A stretch of 64,000 bases of DNA from Thiomicrorhabdus sp. (GCF_963677875.1 NZ_OY782562.1:62001-126000); one strand, 5' to 3'; counted from the first letter of the stretch, positions 42,046 to 51,199 are shown. The notes: generated by a model from the letters alone, not told the origin. Made by a program: numbers and translations.

Positions 42046-42318
42046 ATGAATAAATCTGAACTAGTAAGCGCAATCGCGGAAGAAGCTGGACTAACCAAAG
42101 CGGATGCAGCCAAGGCATTGGATGCAACAGTTTCCGCAATTACTAAAGCAATGAGCGCAGGCGATACCGTTGCGATTATCGGTTTCGGAACTTTCAAGGT
42201 TGGCGAGCGTGCAGCACGTACCGGCCGCAACCCGCAAACAGGTGCCGAAATGCAAATTCCTGCTGCTAAAGTTCCAAAATTTACCGCTGGTAAGGCTTTG
42301 AAAGACGCAGTGAACTAA
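42046..42318 (+). CDS. hupB: DNA-binding protein HU-beta
   Basis: 90-residue nucleoid protein of the HU/IHF fold. Signature [21 protein letters not shown] with the DNA-intercalating proline arm, then the ending [15 protein letters not shown] 42046 is chosen over ATG 42034 because GGAGA lies 5 bases upstream and the protein then begins MNKSELV as in E. coli. lon-hupB order is conserved in gammaproteobacteria. No terminator follows, so transcripts may run into the tRNA genes. Confidence 0.97.
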   Translation: MNKSELVSAIAEEAGLTKADAAKALDATVSAITKAMSAGDTVAIIGFGTFKVGERAARTGRNPQTGAEMQIPAAKVPKFTAGKALKDAVN

Positions 42319-42354
42319 GTTGTAAAAAAAGTGACAAAAAAGCGTTAAATTTAT

Positions 42355-42382
42355 TTGACATGCTCTCCCAACTCTCTATAAT
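42355..42382 (+). promoter_or_regulatory. Promoter of the tRNA-Val/Asp cluster
   Basis: -35 TTGACA at 42355-42360 and -10 TATAAT at 42377-42382 with 16-base spacing. The spacer starts TGCTCTCCCAACT, the exact reverse complement of the tRNA-Val D-arm segment downstream. Confidence 0.85.
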
Positions 42383-42441
42383 ACGCCACATCAATTAAGG
42401 ACGCCAAGTAAGGCCCAGAGCGGCTTAGAGGCAACTTGATT

Positions 42442-42517
42442 GGGTGATTAGCTCAGTTGGGAGAGCATCGCCCTTACAAGGCGAGGGTCACTGGTTCGAG
42501 CCCAGTATCACCCACCA
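42442..42517 (+). tRNA. tRNA-Val(TAC), copy 1
   Basis: 76 bases with encoded CCA. Acceptor GGGTGAT / ATCACCC; anticodon loop CTTACAA gives TAC; T loop GTTCGAGCC. Confidence 0.97.
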
Positions 42518-42518
42518 C

Positions 42519-42595
42519 GGAGCGGTAGTTCAGCTGGTTAGAATACCTGCCTGTCACGCAGGGGGTCGCGGGTTCGAATCCCGTCCGCTCCGCCA
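42519..42595 (+). tRNA. tRNA-Asp(GTC), copy 1
   Basis: 77 bases with encoded CCA. Acceptor GGAGCGG / CCGCTCC; anticodon loop CTGTCAC gives GTC. One base after tRNA-Val. Confidence 0.97.
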
Positions 42596-42602
42596 TATTT
42601 AG

Positions 42603-42628
42603 AAGGTAGTTTGTTAACTACCTTTTTT
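42603..42628 (+). terminator. Intrinsic terminator after the first tRNA pair
   Basis: Stem AAGGTAGTT / AACTACCTT with loop TGTT and six T from 42623. Confidence 0.85.
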
Positions 42629-42705
42629 ATTGCAAATCGACAGGAGTTTGCAATAAGTATCCGGAATGCATTCAGCAAGTAAGACAGATCCGGTTTTTTT
42701 ATCCT

Positions 42706-42781
42706 GGGTGATTAGCTCAGTTGGGAGAGCATCGCCCTTACAAGGCGAGGGTCACTGGTTCGAGCCCAGTATCACCCACCA
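42706..42781 (+). tRNA. tRNA-Val(TAC), copy 2
   Basis: Identical in sequence to the copy at 42442-42517. No promoter is visible in the 110 bases before it; a possible terminator-like element (CCGGA ... TCCGG followed by seven T) lies immediately upstream. Confidence 0.97.
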
Positions 42782-42789
42782 TACAATCT

Positions 42790-42866
42790 GGAGCGGTAGT
42801 TCAGCTGGTTAGAATACCTGCCTGTCACGCAGGGGGTCGCGGGTTCGAATCCCGTCCGCTCCGCCA
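42790..42866 (+). tRNA. tRNA-Asp(GTC), copy 2
   Basis: Identical in sequence to the copy at 42519-42595. Eight bases separate it from tRNA-Val, against one base in the first pair. Confidence 0.97.
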
Positions 42867-42874
42867 TTATTTTA

Positions 42875-42909
42875 AAAAGCCACCTCGGGTCTTCCAGGTG
42901 GCTTTTTTC
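42875..42909 (+). terminator. Intrinsic terminator after the second tRNA pair
   Basis: Stem AAAAGCCACCT / AGGTGGCTTTT with a ten-base loop, ending in six T. Confidence 0.88.
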
Positions 42910-43053
42910 ATTTTTCGAACAGATAAAACAAGATACCATTCTGATTGAGAAAAAAGCTTTAAAACCTTTCTGATCAGACCTGCGCAGGTTTGTTCTTGCG
43001 CCGGTTATGACGATCCTAATGACTTTGAAATTTTCGCATTTGAGTAAATTTCA

Positions 43054-43084
43054 AATAAAAAAATACCAGCTTGTTGCTGGTATT
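43054..43084 (-). terminator. Terminator of fabI (minus strand)
   Basis: Stem AATACCAGC / GCTGGTATT at 43062-43070 and 43076-43084; on the minus strand it is followed by a T tract. It lies about 130 bases after the fabI stop. Confidence 0.75.
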
Positions 43085-43216
43085 GTCTGTTAAAAATGAG
43101 ATAAAACATCTAGATGCACATTTAGATACATATGGGGCGAGTTGCTGCGAGTAAAGTTCAGTATGACCTGAATAAGAAGAAAGCAGCAACCTGTGAACCA
43201 GATGGTTTAAGTATTT

Positions 43217-43993
43217 TTAATTGGAAGCGGTAATATTATATCCACCATCTACATAAGTGATCTCGCCGGTAATGCCGGATGCCAGGTCGGAGCAGAGGAA
43301 GGCCGCAGTATTGCCGACTTCTTCAATGGTGACATTGCGACGCAGAGGGGTTGAAGCAGCCGCTTTATCCAGCATGCTGCGGAAGTCCTTGATGCCTGCT
43401 GCGGCGAGTGTTCGAATCGGTCCTGCCGAGACCGCGTTGACGCGAATCCCTTCCTGACCAAGGTCGGCGGCCAGATAACGCACAGTTGCTTCCAGAGACG
43501 CTTTGGCAATTCCCATGACGTTGTAGTTAGGCACGGCACGCTCGGCGCCAAGGTAAGAAACCGTCAGGACGGAACCGTTTTTGGCTTTTAACATTTCATG
43601 CGCCGCTTTGGCGCAAGCTGTGAGGCTATAGGCAGAAATGTCGTGAGCAATTTTAAAGCCTTCACGGGTTGAGGCATCGATCATGCGGCCTTCAAGTTCT
43701 TCGCGCGGCGCGAAAGCAACCGAATGTACCAGAATATCTAAACCATCCCATTCTTTACCTAGTTCGGCAAAAACCTGATTGACTTCTGCATCGTCGGAAA
43801 CATCTAAGGGAAGTACGATGGATGACCCCAGCTCTTCGGCAATTTTCTCGACGCGACCTTTCAGTTTCTCGTTTTGATAGGTCAAGGCGATCTCGGCGCC
43901 TTGTTCATGCATTTGTTTAGCAATCCCGTAGGCGATCGATTTGTTATTGGCAACACCAATAATTAAAGCTTTTTTTCCTGCTAGGAATCCCAT
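43217..43993 (-). CDS. fabI: Enoyl-[acyl-carrier-protein] reductase (NADH) FabI
   Basis: 258-residue enzyme of the last step of each fatty acid elongation round. It is an atypical short-chain dehydrogenase: nucleotide motif [13 protein letters not shown], catalytic Tyr157 and Lys164 in [10 protein letters not shown] with Tyr147 in [13 protein letters not shown], matching E. coli Y146/Y156/K163. The ending [16 protein letters not shown] is typical. GGGAGA lies just before the ATG. It diverges from the peptide transporter across a region containing a perfect inverted repeat. Confidence 0.97.
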   Translation of the reverse strand: MGFLAGKKALIIGVANNKSIAYGIAKQMHEQGAEIALTYQNEKLKGRVEKIAEELGSSIVLPLDVSDDAEVNQVFAELGKEWDGLDILVHSVAFAPREELEGRMIDASTREGFKIAHDISAYSLTACAKAAHEMLKAKNGSVLTVSYLGAERAVPNYNVMGIAKASLEATVRYLAADLGQEGIRVNAVSAGPIRTLAAAGIKDFRSMLDKAAASTPLRRNVTIEEVGNTAAFLCSDLASGITGEITYVDGGYNITASN

Positions 43994-44050
43994 AGAGTTC
44001 TCCCGAAGTTATCGTTTTTGGAATTAGGAAGTCATCTTCCGATTTTAAGG

Positions 44051-44084
44051 GGCATTATAACGTTAAATTATTGGTTATAATGCC
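44051..44084. promoter_or_regulatory. Perfect inverted repeat with two opposed TATAAT boxes between fabI and the peptide ABC operon
   Basis: Arms GGCATTATAAC (44051-44061) and GTTATAATGCC (44074-44084) with a 12-base spacer. Each arm holds a TATAAT, one per strand: plus 44076-44081, minus 44054-44059. It could be an operator, a pair of overlapping promoters, or both. The -35 positions are poor on both strands. Confidence 0.55.
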
Positions 44085-44172
44085 TCTATTCCCGGGAAAA
44101 TGCTGCCTTTAACCGATGACGCGCGGGGCTCAGGCGTTCCCGCAGACAGATAATAGAACGGAGTGATTGGAT

Positions 44173-46428
44173 TTGTTCAATTCAGGGTGGATTTGGAAAA
44201 CGGCTTTTAAGACTTCCAGCAGTTTCCGGATGCCATCACTTTTTTTGGCTTCGATTTTCATTTTTTTCAGTACGAATGTTTCAGCTGGTTTTCTCGGCGT
44301 GTGGAATAGTCCTTATGCTTCTGATGAAATTGCCTCGAAAACGCTGTTCAGTTCTTTTTCTTCTCCACCGAAACATCTTGATCCGGTTATTTCGTATAAC
44401 GCGAACGAATGGTCGATCATCAGCCAAATCTACGAACCGCCGCTACAGTATCATTATCTGAAACGCCCTTATACTCTGGAAGCCTTGACTTTAAAAGCAT
44501 TGCCGCAGGTTCGTTATCTGGATAGCGGTCTGCAAGAAGTTACGGAAGGTGATCCGGCGATTGCTTTCAGCGAATATCATTTTGAAATCAAGCCGAACAT
44601 CCGTTATCAGCCCCATCCGGCATTTGCGCGCTTTAAAGACGGACGCTATCGATACCTGAATATGCAACCACAGGCCTTGGAGGGAATTCGTTCTCCTGGC
44701 GATTTTGCGCATCAATCGACACGCGAGCTGTTTGCCGAGGACTATGTGTATGCGATTAAAAGAATGGCGTTGCGCCAGAACCATTCTCCGATCCTGGATG
44801 CCATGAAACAGTATATTGATGGTCTGGACGAATTTTCGGAACGGGTGACGGCTTCCTACGGAGCCTTGCTTACAGCCGAGAGTAAATCAAAAGATGAAGT
44901 GTTTTTTGACTTGAGAAAGGAAATGATAAGCGGTGTTCAAGTTATTGATGAATATCGTTATAAAATACGGATTAAAGGTATTTACCCGCAATTTTTATAT
45001 TGGTTGAGCATGAACTTTTTTGCCCCGGTTCCCTGGGAAGCCGTCCGTTTTTATAAACAGGAACCTTTGGTTGAAAAAAATCTTACTCTGGATACCTATC
45101 CGGTTGGAACCGGAGCATTTTATCTGGCCGAGAATAACCCTAATCGCCGAATGCGATTGCTCAGAAACCCTTATTTTTCTCATGCTGTCTACCCGAGCGA
45201 TGGCCTTGCGGAAGGTGCCGATCCGAAACTTTTGGAAGACGCCGGCAAGCCGTTGCCGTTTTTGAATGAAGTGATCTATTCTCTGGAGAAGGAAAGCGTT
45301 CCATTATGGAATAAATTTCTTCAAGGGTACTATGACGCCTCTGGCGTCGGTTCGGACAGTTTTGATCAGGCGATCAGTGTGTCTTCAAGCGGTGGCATGA
45401 ATTTAACTGCAGCCATGAAGAATAAGGGCATTCGTTTCCTCAATGAAGTCGAGCCGACGGTTTTTTATTTCGGTTTTAACATGGCGGATCCGGTGGTAGG
45501 TGGCTACGATGAGAAAAAGCGCAAATTACGGCGAGCCATCAGTATTGCGTTGAATATTGAAGAATACATTTCCATCTTTCTGAATGGTCGGGGATTGGCG
45601 GCTCAGGGGCCGATTCCTCCCGGGATTTTCGGTTATCGAGAAGGCCAAGCAGGAATGAATCCTTATATCTACGACTGGAAACAGGGCCGGGCCCAGCGTA
45701 AACCGATTGAGGAAGCAAAAAAATTGCTTGCCGAAGCCGGTTATCCAGGAGGTAAATCTCCTGATGGGGCGCCTTTGAAACTGTACTATGACACTTCGGC
45801 AACCGGCCCCGACAGCAAGGCTCTGTTGAACTGGTACCGCAAACAGTTTGCCAAGCTCGGAATCGAGCTGGTCATTCGCTCGACGGACTATAACCGTTTT
45901 CAAGACAAGGTAAGAGGCGCAAAGGCTCAGATGTTTTCTTGGGGCTGGAATGCGGATTATCCCGATCCGGAAAATTTTCTGTTTCTACTATATGGGGCGA
46001 ATGCCGCAGTGAATACCAATGGCACCGGAATTAATAGCAGTAATTATGATAATCCGGAATTTGATCGATTGTTTTTGCAGATGAAGACTTTGAAGAATGG
46101 AGAGCAACGTCTTGAATTAATTGACCAAATGTTAGAAATTCTCCGCAGAGATGCTCCCTGGTCCTGGGGATTCAGCCCGAAATCACTGGCTCTGTATCAT
46201 CGTTGGCTCGAAAATATGTGGGCCAACCCGCTGGCGAATAATACGCTGAAATATAAGGATCTTGATGTGACACAGCGATCGGAAGCTTTGCAAGAGTGGA
46301 ATCGACCGGTGATCTGGCCTTTATTGGCCATATTGGTTTTGCTGGCGATGGTTTCGATTCCGCTTCGTACCGCTTATCGCCGGAGGCAGGAGCGAACTCT
46401 GGCATTCAAGGATGTAGGGACGGATTAG
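44173..46428 (+). CDS. Oligopeptide ABC transporter substrate-binding protein with C-terminal membrane anchor
   Basis: About 751 residues of the SBP_bac_5 (DppA/OppA/YejA) family, catching peptides in the periplasm. A signal segment (MPSLFLASIFIFFSTNVSA) follows a short N-terminal head. Family blocks include KHLDPVISYNANEWSII, YPVGTGAFYLAENN and the RGAKAQMFSWGWNADYPDPENFL region. Unusually, a strong transmembrane helix (WPLLAILVLLAMVSIPL) and a basic tail (RTAYRRRQER) lie about 35 residues from the C terminus, so the protein is probably tethered. Start is uncertain: TTG 44173 has GGAG 9 bases upstream; TTG 44167 and ATG 44230 are alternatives. Confidence 0.85.
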   Translation: MFNSGWIWKTAFKTSSSFRMPSLFLASIFIFFSTNVSAGFLGVWNSPYASDEIASKTLFSSFSSPPKHLDPVISYNANEWSIISQIYEPPLQYHYLKRPYTLEALTLKALPQVRYLDSGLQEVTEGDPAIAFSEYHFEIKPNIRYQPHPAFARFKDGRYRYLNMQPQALEGIRSPGDFAHQSTRELFAEDYVYAIKRMALRQNHSPILDAMKQYIDGLDEFSERVTASYGALLTAESKSKDEVFFDLRKEMISGVQVIDEYRYKIRIKGIYPQFLYWLSMNFFAPVPWEAVRFYKQEPLVEKNLTLDTYPVGTGAFYLAENNPNRRMRLLRNPYFSHAVYPSDGLAEGADPKLLEDAGKPLPFLNEVIYSLEKESVPLWNKFLQGYYDASGVGSDSFDQAISVSSSGGMNLTAAMKNKGIRFLNEVEPTVFYFGFNMADPVVGGYDEKKRKLRRAISIALNIEEYISIFLNGRGLAAQGPIPPGIFGYREGQAGMNPYIYDWKQGRAQRKPIEEAKKLLAEAGYPGGKSPDGAPLKLYYDTSATGPDSKALLNWYRKQFAKLGIELVIRSTDYNRFQDKVRGAKAQMFSWGWNADYPDPENFLFLLYGANAAVNTNGTGINSSNYDNPEFDRLFLQMKTLKNGEQRLELIDQMLEILRRDAPWSWGFSPKSLALYHRWLENMWANPLANNTLKYKDLDVTQRSEALQEWNRPVIWPLLAILVLLAMVSIPLRTAYRRRQERTLAFKDVGTD

Positions 46429-46431
46429 TTA

Positions 46432-47409
46432 ATGCTGGCTTATATTATAAAACGTCTGTTGTTTGCCGTACCGATTCTGCTCGGGGTGAATCTGATCACT
46501 TTTGCTTTGTTCTTCGGAATCAATACGCCGGATAATATGGCTCGTGCGCAACTGGGAGCCAAACAGACAACGCCTGAAATGATTGAAGCCTGGAAAGTGG
46601 AGCGCGGTTATGACAAGCCGCTGTTTTTCAACGGCGAGACATCGGGTGCCGATCAGGTTTTGGATACTTTGTTTGTACAGGAATCAATCAAGCTTTTTCA
46701 GTTTGATTTCGGGCGGTCGGACAGTGGGCGTCAGATCAGCGCTGATATTCAGGAGCGGATGTGGCCTTCGCTGGCAATCGCCTTGCCGACGTTTATCATC
46801 GGCTTGTTCACCAACATTGCCGTGGCTTTGCTGCTGGTTTTGTTTCGTGCCAGCGCATTGGATAGAAGCGCAATGGTGCTTGCGGTTATTTTAATGTCGA
46901 TTTCCGGGCTGTTTTACATTATTGCCGCGCAGGTGGTGTTTGGAAAAATATTGCACTGGGTACCGATCTCCGGTTATGAGTCCGGCTGGAGTATGTGGAA
47001 GTTCATTGTTTTGCCCGTATTTATCGGTGTGATTGCCGGGATCGGCGCCGGTGTGCGCTGGTATCGGAGTATTTTTCTGGAGGAAATTCATAAAGATTAT
47101 GTCCGCAGTGCCCGAGCAAAAGGCTTGTCGGAAATTCAGGTATTGTTTAAACACCTGTTGAAAAACGGCATGCTGCCGATATTAACCGGTGTGGTTGTGG
47201 TTATTCCGACATTGTTCATGGGGAGTTTGATTATGGAATCCTTCTTTGGTATTCCCGGTCTGGGAAGCTATACCATCGACGCCATTCAATCTCAGGATTT
47301 TTCGATTGTGAAAGCAATGGTCTTTTTGGGCTCGGTTCTGTATATCATTGGTTTGATTCTGACGGATATTGCTTACAGCTGGTTTGATCCGCGGGTGCGC
47401 TTAAGATGA
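46432..47409 (+). CDS. Peptide ABC transporter permease (DppB/YejB-like)
   Basis: 325-residue inner-membrane permease with the typical start (LAYIIKRLLFAVPILLGVNLITF) and six helices. The cytoplasmic EAA loop that contacts the ATPase reads DYVRSARAKGLSEIQVLFKH, then MESFFGIPGLG near the end. It begins three bases after the stop of the binding-protein gene and its last codons overlap the next permease start by 4 bases, showing a tight operon. Confidence 0.93.
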   Translation: MLAYIIKRLLFAVPILLGVNLITFALFFGINTPDNMARAQLGAKQTTPEMIEAWKVERGYDKPLFFNGETSGADQVLDTLFVQESIKLFQFDFGRSDSGRQISADIQERMWPSLAIALPTFIIGLFTNIAVALLLVLFRASALDRSAMVLAVILMSISGLFYIIAAQVVFGKILHWVPISGYESGWSMWKFIVLPVFIGVIAGIGAGVRWYRSIFLEEIHKDYVRSARAKGLSEIQVLFKHLLKNGMLPILTGVVVVIPTLFMGSLIMESFFGIPGLGSYTIDAIQSQDFSIVKAMVFLGSVLYIIGLILTDIAYSWFDPRVRLR

Positions 47410-48788
47410 CACCAGTTTTTTTATGGACTGACTTGATGATCTGGTTGTTGTTCGCAGCAATGGTCTGGGGTTTGCGCTCGATCCGAAAATCCAAACAGGC
47501 CCGTAAGCAGTGGCGGGAAATCTTCGAATCACCGATTGCGATGGCATCTGCTGTTGTTTTGAGTTTTTATGTCTTGATCGCTTTAAGCGACTCGCTGCAT
47601 ATGAAATTTCAGCAGGAAAGCCGATGGGCGCCGACGGGATACGAAAATCAGGTTCTCAGTCTGCTGGATTTATCACTCTGGCATCTGGTTAAACATCAGG
47701 AAAGAACCTACTCGGCTCCTTTTTCTTCCGAAGAATACAGCAGGTCAATCCGTTACGCCGAAGACGGACAGGTTCAGCAGATTTACCGTCCGCTGCAATT
47801 TGCGGCATCCCATTTGGAGAACCCAGAGAGTCGCGATGAATTCTGGAAAGATGTCGGAGCCAAGGCTGCGATTGGTCTCTTGGCGGGAGTAGGGCTGACG
47901 TTGGCGATTTTTATTTTTCATGGCTATTTCAGGGTGCGCGCCTACGTAAAGCGCGATATCCGCGTGAAACCGAAAAAACTGCCATGGCGTTCGGGCTATT
48001 TTATGCTCCTCCTGTTGCTGGCTGTTTTCGGCGCATTATATTATTTGAGTTATTTCTACCATGTTCTCGGCACGGATAAGGTCGGTGAGGATGTTTTTTA
48101 TCAGGCGCTGAAAAGTGTTCGTACCGGGGTACTGATCGGTTCTTTGACGACCTTGGTCATGTTGCCTCTTGCTCTGTTTCTCGGCATCAGTGCCGGCTAT
48201 TTCAAAGGCTGGATCGATGATGTGATTCAGTATCTTTACACGACCTTGAATTCAATTCCCGGTGTATTGCTGATCGCCGCGGCAGTGCTGGTCATGCAAT
48301 CATGGATGACGCTGCATCCAGCCGGTTTCGGCAGTAGTGAGGAGCGTGCCGATCTGCGTTTGCTGTTTCTGATTTTTATTCTCGGGATGACAAGCTGGAC
48401 CGGGTTGTGCAGGCTGTTGAGAGCGGAAACGCTGAAAATTTCGCAGTTGGAATATATTCAGTCAGCAAAGGCCTTCGGCATGGGTGGGATGACATTGATT
48501 TACCGACATATCATGCCGAATCTGATGCATCTGGTTCTGATTGCGGTTGTCTTGGATTTCAGTGGCCTGGTACTGGCTGAGGCGGTGTTGTCTTATGTGG
48601 GTGTTGGCGTTGATCCGACAACCTACAGCTGGGGAAATATGATTAATCAGGCACGTCTTGAAATGGCGCGTGAACCCATGGTTTGGTGGTCTCTGTTGTC
48701 GGCATTTATTTTCATGTTTATCCTGGTTTTGGCAGCAAACCTGTTTGCCGACCGGGTACAGTGGGTTCTGAACCCGCGAAATTCATAA
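47406..48788 (+). CDS. Peptide ABC transporter permease (DppC/YejE-like), long form
   Basis: 460-residue permease, longer than DppC (about 300) and YejE (about 340). The extra part is N-terminal: a first helix, then a soluble periplasmic-type stretch of roughly 100 residues (around KFQQESRWAPTGYEN to LENPESRDEFW) before further helices. The C-terminal permease core has the EAA loop EYIQSAKAFGMGGMTLIYRH and the ending LSYVGVGVDPTTYSWGNMI. It overlaps the previous gene by ATGA and is followed by the ATPase 17 bases downstream. Confidence 0.9.
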   Translation: MTPVFLWTDLMIWLLFAAMVWGLRSIRKSKQARKQWREIFESPIAMASAVVLSFYVLIALSDSLHMKFQQESRWAPTGYENQVLSLLDLSLWHLVKHQERTYSAPFSSEEYSRSIRYAEDGQVQQIYRPLQFAASHLENPESRDEFWKDVGAKAAIGLLAGVGLTLAIFIFHGYFRVRAYVKRDIRVKPKKLPWRSGYFMLLLLLAVFGALYYLSYFYHVLGTDKVGEDVFYQALKSVRTGVLIGSLTTLVMLPLALFLGISAGYFKGWIDDVIQYLYTTLNSIPGVLLIAAAVLVMQSWMTLHPAGFGSSEERADLRLLFLIFILGMTSWTGLCRLLRAETLKISQLEYIQSAKAFGMGGMTLIYRHIMPNLMHLVLIAVVLDFSGLVLAEAVLSYVGVGVDPTTYSWGNMINQARLEMAREPMVWWSLLSAFIFMFILVLAANLFADRVQWVLNPRNS

Positions 48789-48805
48789 CAGTACAGGAAG
48801 CGTTC

Positions 48806-50437
48806 ATGTCTAAGCACCATCCGGTTTTAAGTCTCTCTCAGTTATCGATTCGCATCGCTGGTGAGGATTTGGTGAAGAACATCACTTTCGATATGTATCC
48901 TGGCGAAATTTTTGCACTCGTTGGCGAGTCCGGTAGTGGAAAATCCTTAACTTCTCTGGCCGTCATGCGCCTGCTTGCCGAAGGTTTGTCGATTGATCCG
49001 CGAAGTCGCATCCGTCTCGGTGAAACCGATTTGATGGCCCGAAGTGAGCGGGAAATGCAATCGATTCGCGGCAAGCGGGTAGCGATGATTTTTCAAGAAC
49101 CGATGACATCTCTGAATCCGGTTATTAAAGTCGGGGAGCAGGTTGCCGAAGTCTTAAGGTTGCATTTGGGATTAAGCTCGCGTGAAGCGAAAGCCAAAGT
49201 CATTGAGCTGTTTGGTGAAGTCGGAATTCCGGAACCGGCAGAACGCTATAACTGGTATCCGCATCAACTTTCCGGGGGGCAGAAGCAACGGGTGATGATT
49301 GCCATGGCTCTGGCCTGTGAACCTGACTTGTTGATTGCCGATGAGCCGACGACAGCTCTGGATGTGACGATTCAGGCACAGGTCTTGAATCTGCTGAAAC
49401 AGTTGCGCGACGAACGAGGTCTCGCCATTCTGTTTATTACCCACGATATGGGGGTCGTATACGATATTGCCGATACGGTTGCCGTCATGCGTAAAGGCGA
49501 ACTGGTTGAATTGGCGCATAAAGAAGGTTTCTTTGAGCATCCCAAACACAGCTATACCCGACAGCTTCTGAAAGATTCTATTCCGCGAATTCGACACCGC
49601 CACCTTGAGGATAAGCAGGCGTTACTGGAATTGAATGATTTGCAGGTGCATTTTCCTGTTCGGAAAGGTGTGTTTCAGCGAAAAGTGGCGGATTTGAAGG
49701 CGGTGGATGGTGTGACTCTGGAAATTGCCAGAGGAGAGACCTTGGCGCTGGTCGGTGAATCAGGAAGTGGCAAAAGCACCATTGGGCAGGCGATTCTGCG
49801 TTTGGTACAGGCTCGCGATGGGGAAATTCGCTGGATGGACAAGGAGAAGGGCTGGATTGATTTACGCCCTTTAAAGGAACGCGAAATGCGTCCTTATCGC
49901 AAGCAGATACAGGTGATTTTTCAGGATCCGTTTTCGGCTTTAAATCCAAGAATGACGGTTTTAGAAATTATTCGGGAAGGTATGGTGACCTTGCAGGTCG
50001 GTTCGCAGGATCCGGCAGAGCAGGAGGCGCGTGTTGACCAATTATTGTTGCAAGTTGGTTTATTTCCGGAGCATAAAGATCGTTACCCGCACGAATTTTC
50101 CGGTGGGCAGCGCCAGAGAATCGGTATTGCTCGCGCTTTGGCCGTTGAGCCGGAATTGATTATTTGCGATGAGCCGACCAGTGCTTTGGATGTGTCGGTG
50201 CGTTCTCAGGTTTTGAAATTACTGGATGATTTGCAGCAAAAGTACGGACTGTCTTATCTGTTCATTACCCATGATCTGTCCATCGTACCGACGATTGCAC
50301 ATAAAGTGGCGGTAATGCAGCAAGGAAAAATTGTTGAGAGCGGCAGTGTGGATGAGGTGATAGGACATCCTCAGCACCCTTATACTCGGCAACTGCTGGA
50401 TTCTGCGCCCAGTTTGGTGAAAGAGCGCATTCTGTGA
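48806..50437 (+). CDS. Peptide ABC transporter ATPase, two fused domains (YejF/DppDF-like)
   Basis: 543 residues containing two complete ABC ATPase modules. First: Walker [10 protein letters not shown], signature [15 protein letters not shown], Walker [12 protein letters not shown]. Second: [38 protein letters not shown]. Each ends with the oligopeptide-family block [11 protein letters not shown] or [14 protein letters not shown] 48806 is preceded by AGGAAG; an upstream extension runs into the permease and is rejected. Gene order SBP-permease-permease-fused ATPase is that of yejABEF, a transporter of peptides and microcin C, but sequence kinship cannot be proven here. Confidence 0.93.
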   Translation: MSKHHPVLSLSQLSIRIAGEDLVKNITFDMYPGEIFALVGESGSGKSLTSLAVMRLLAEGLSIDPRSRIRLGETDLMARSEREMQSIRGKRVAMIFQEPMTSLNPVIKVGEQVAEVLRLHLGLSSREAKAKVIELFGEVGIPEPAERYNWYPHQLSGGQKQRVMIAMALACEPDLLIADEPTTALDVTIQAQVLNLLKQLRDERGLAILFITHDMGVVYDIADTVAVMRKGELVELAHKEGFFEHPKHSYTRQLLKDSIPRIRHRHLEDKQALLELNDLQVHFPVRKGVFQRKVADLKAVDGVTLEIARGETLALVGESGSGKSTIGQAILRLVQARDGEIRWMDKEKGWIDLRPLKEREMRPYRKQIQVIFQDPFSALNPRMTVLEIIREGMVTLQVGSQDPAEQEARVDQLLLQVGLFPEHKDRYPHEFSGGQRQRIGIARALAVEPELIICDEPTSALDVSVRSQVLKLLDDLQQKYGLSYLFITHDLSIVPTIAHKVAVMQQGKIVESGSVDEVIGHPQHPYTRQLLDSAPSLVKERIL

Positions 50438-50493
50438 TTTTTCTGCTGATTTGATGAGAGGGTGATGGGCATGCCCAGCGAGCCATTGGCTTC

Positions 50494-51195
50494 TCAGTTA
50501 AGTCGTTTGATCCATTGATCGCATTCGTCTTGCAGCAAGGCGTTATAAATCGATTTGGCGGCATTGGCGGCACTGGTTAATTCATACGGGTTTTCACCGG
50601 GATAGAGACGTCCTCGGGTGTCGCTTGCGAACGCTGGCAGTTCGGCCAGATAACAATTCAATTTCGAAGTCGAATTTTCGGCAGCAACGCTTTCCATTAA
50701 TTGTGCCAAGCCGGCTTTGGCTACGCCGTAGGCTCCGTAATAAGCCGGTGTTTTTTTGCTGTCCAGATCTGTTACGGCACACAGTTTGCCTTGTTTTGCC
50801 GTCTTCAATAACGGTAAAGTCTGCTGAATCAGATGAAAATTGGCATTCAGGTTTGTGTGAAGCACTTCGTACCATTGGCTGTAGTCGAAATGTTCGATCG
50901 GGGTAAATGCCGGAAGAATGGCTGCATTCAATACGACAGCATCCAATCCTTGCGGATAGGCCTCCGATAGAATGGATTGCATGTTCTGGTAATCATTAAT
51001 ATTAGCGCCTAGCAAATCGATAGGGTATAAGGCGACGCGCTCCTCACTGTCTTTCAATTCGTCGTACAGTGCATTCAGGGCTTTCAATTCCTTATCTAGC
51101 AAAATCAATTGATGGCCGGCATCATATAACTGAATGCTCAGTTCGCGTCCGAGACCTTTGGCTGCTCCGGTAATGAGATAGGTTTTTGGTTGCAT
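50494..51195 (-). CDS. Short-chain dehydrogenase/reductase downstream of mupP
   Basis: 233 residues, classical SDR: cofactor motif TGAAKGLG (about 9-16), NAAI block in VVLNAAILP, and catalytic Tyr-x3-Lys in YGAYGVAKAGLAQ. Substrate unknown. It follows the MupP-like phosphatase by only four bases, and the same trio ubiG-mupP-SDR (YciK-like) occurs in Pseudomonas. ATG 51195 is chosen since the longer frame would overlap the upstream gene. Confidence 0.85.
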   Translation of the reverse strand: MQPKTYLITGAAKGLGRELSIQLYDAGHQLILLDKELKALNALYDELKDSEERVALYPIDLLGANINDYQNMQSILSEAYPQGLDAVVLNAAILPAFTPIEHFDYSQWYEVLHTNLNANFHLIQQTLPLLKTAKQGKLCAVTDLDSKKTPAYYGAYGVAKAGLAQLMESVAAENSTSKLNCYLAELPAFASDTRGRLYPGENPYELTSAANAAKSIYNALLQDECDQWIKRLN

Positions 51196-51199
51196 GGAA

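Larger units (their letters stand above)
42442..42866 (+). repeat. Tandem duplication of the tRNA-Val/tRNA-Asp pair
   Basis: Two Val-Asp pairs 264 bases apart (start to start). The tRNA bodies are identical while spacers and flanks differ, which fits an old duplication kept identical by selection or gene conversion. Confidence 0.9.

Noticed and set aside
42721..42948. 75-codon frame over the second tRNA pair
   Set aside because: Its first two thirds are tRNA sequence in translation, a common artefact.
48683..48805. N-terminal extension of the fused peptide ATPase
   Set aside because: It overlaps the permease gene in another frame; ATG 48806 has AGGAAG and starts at the expected domain edge.
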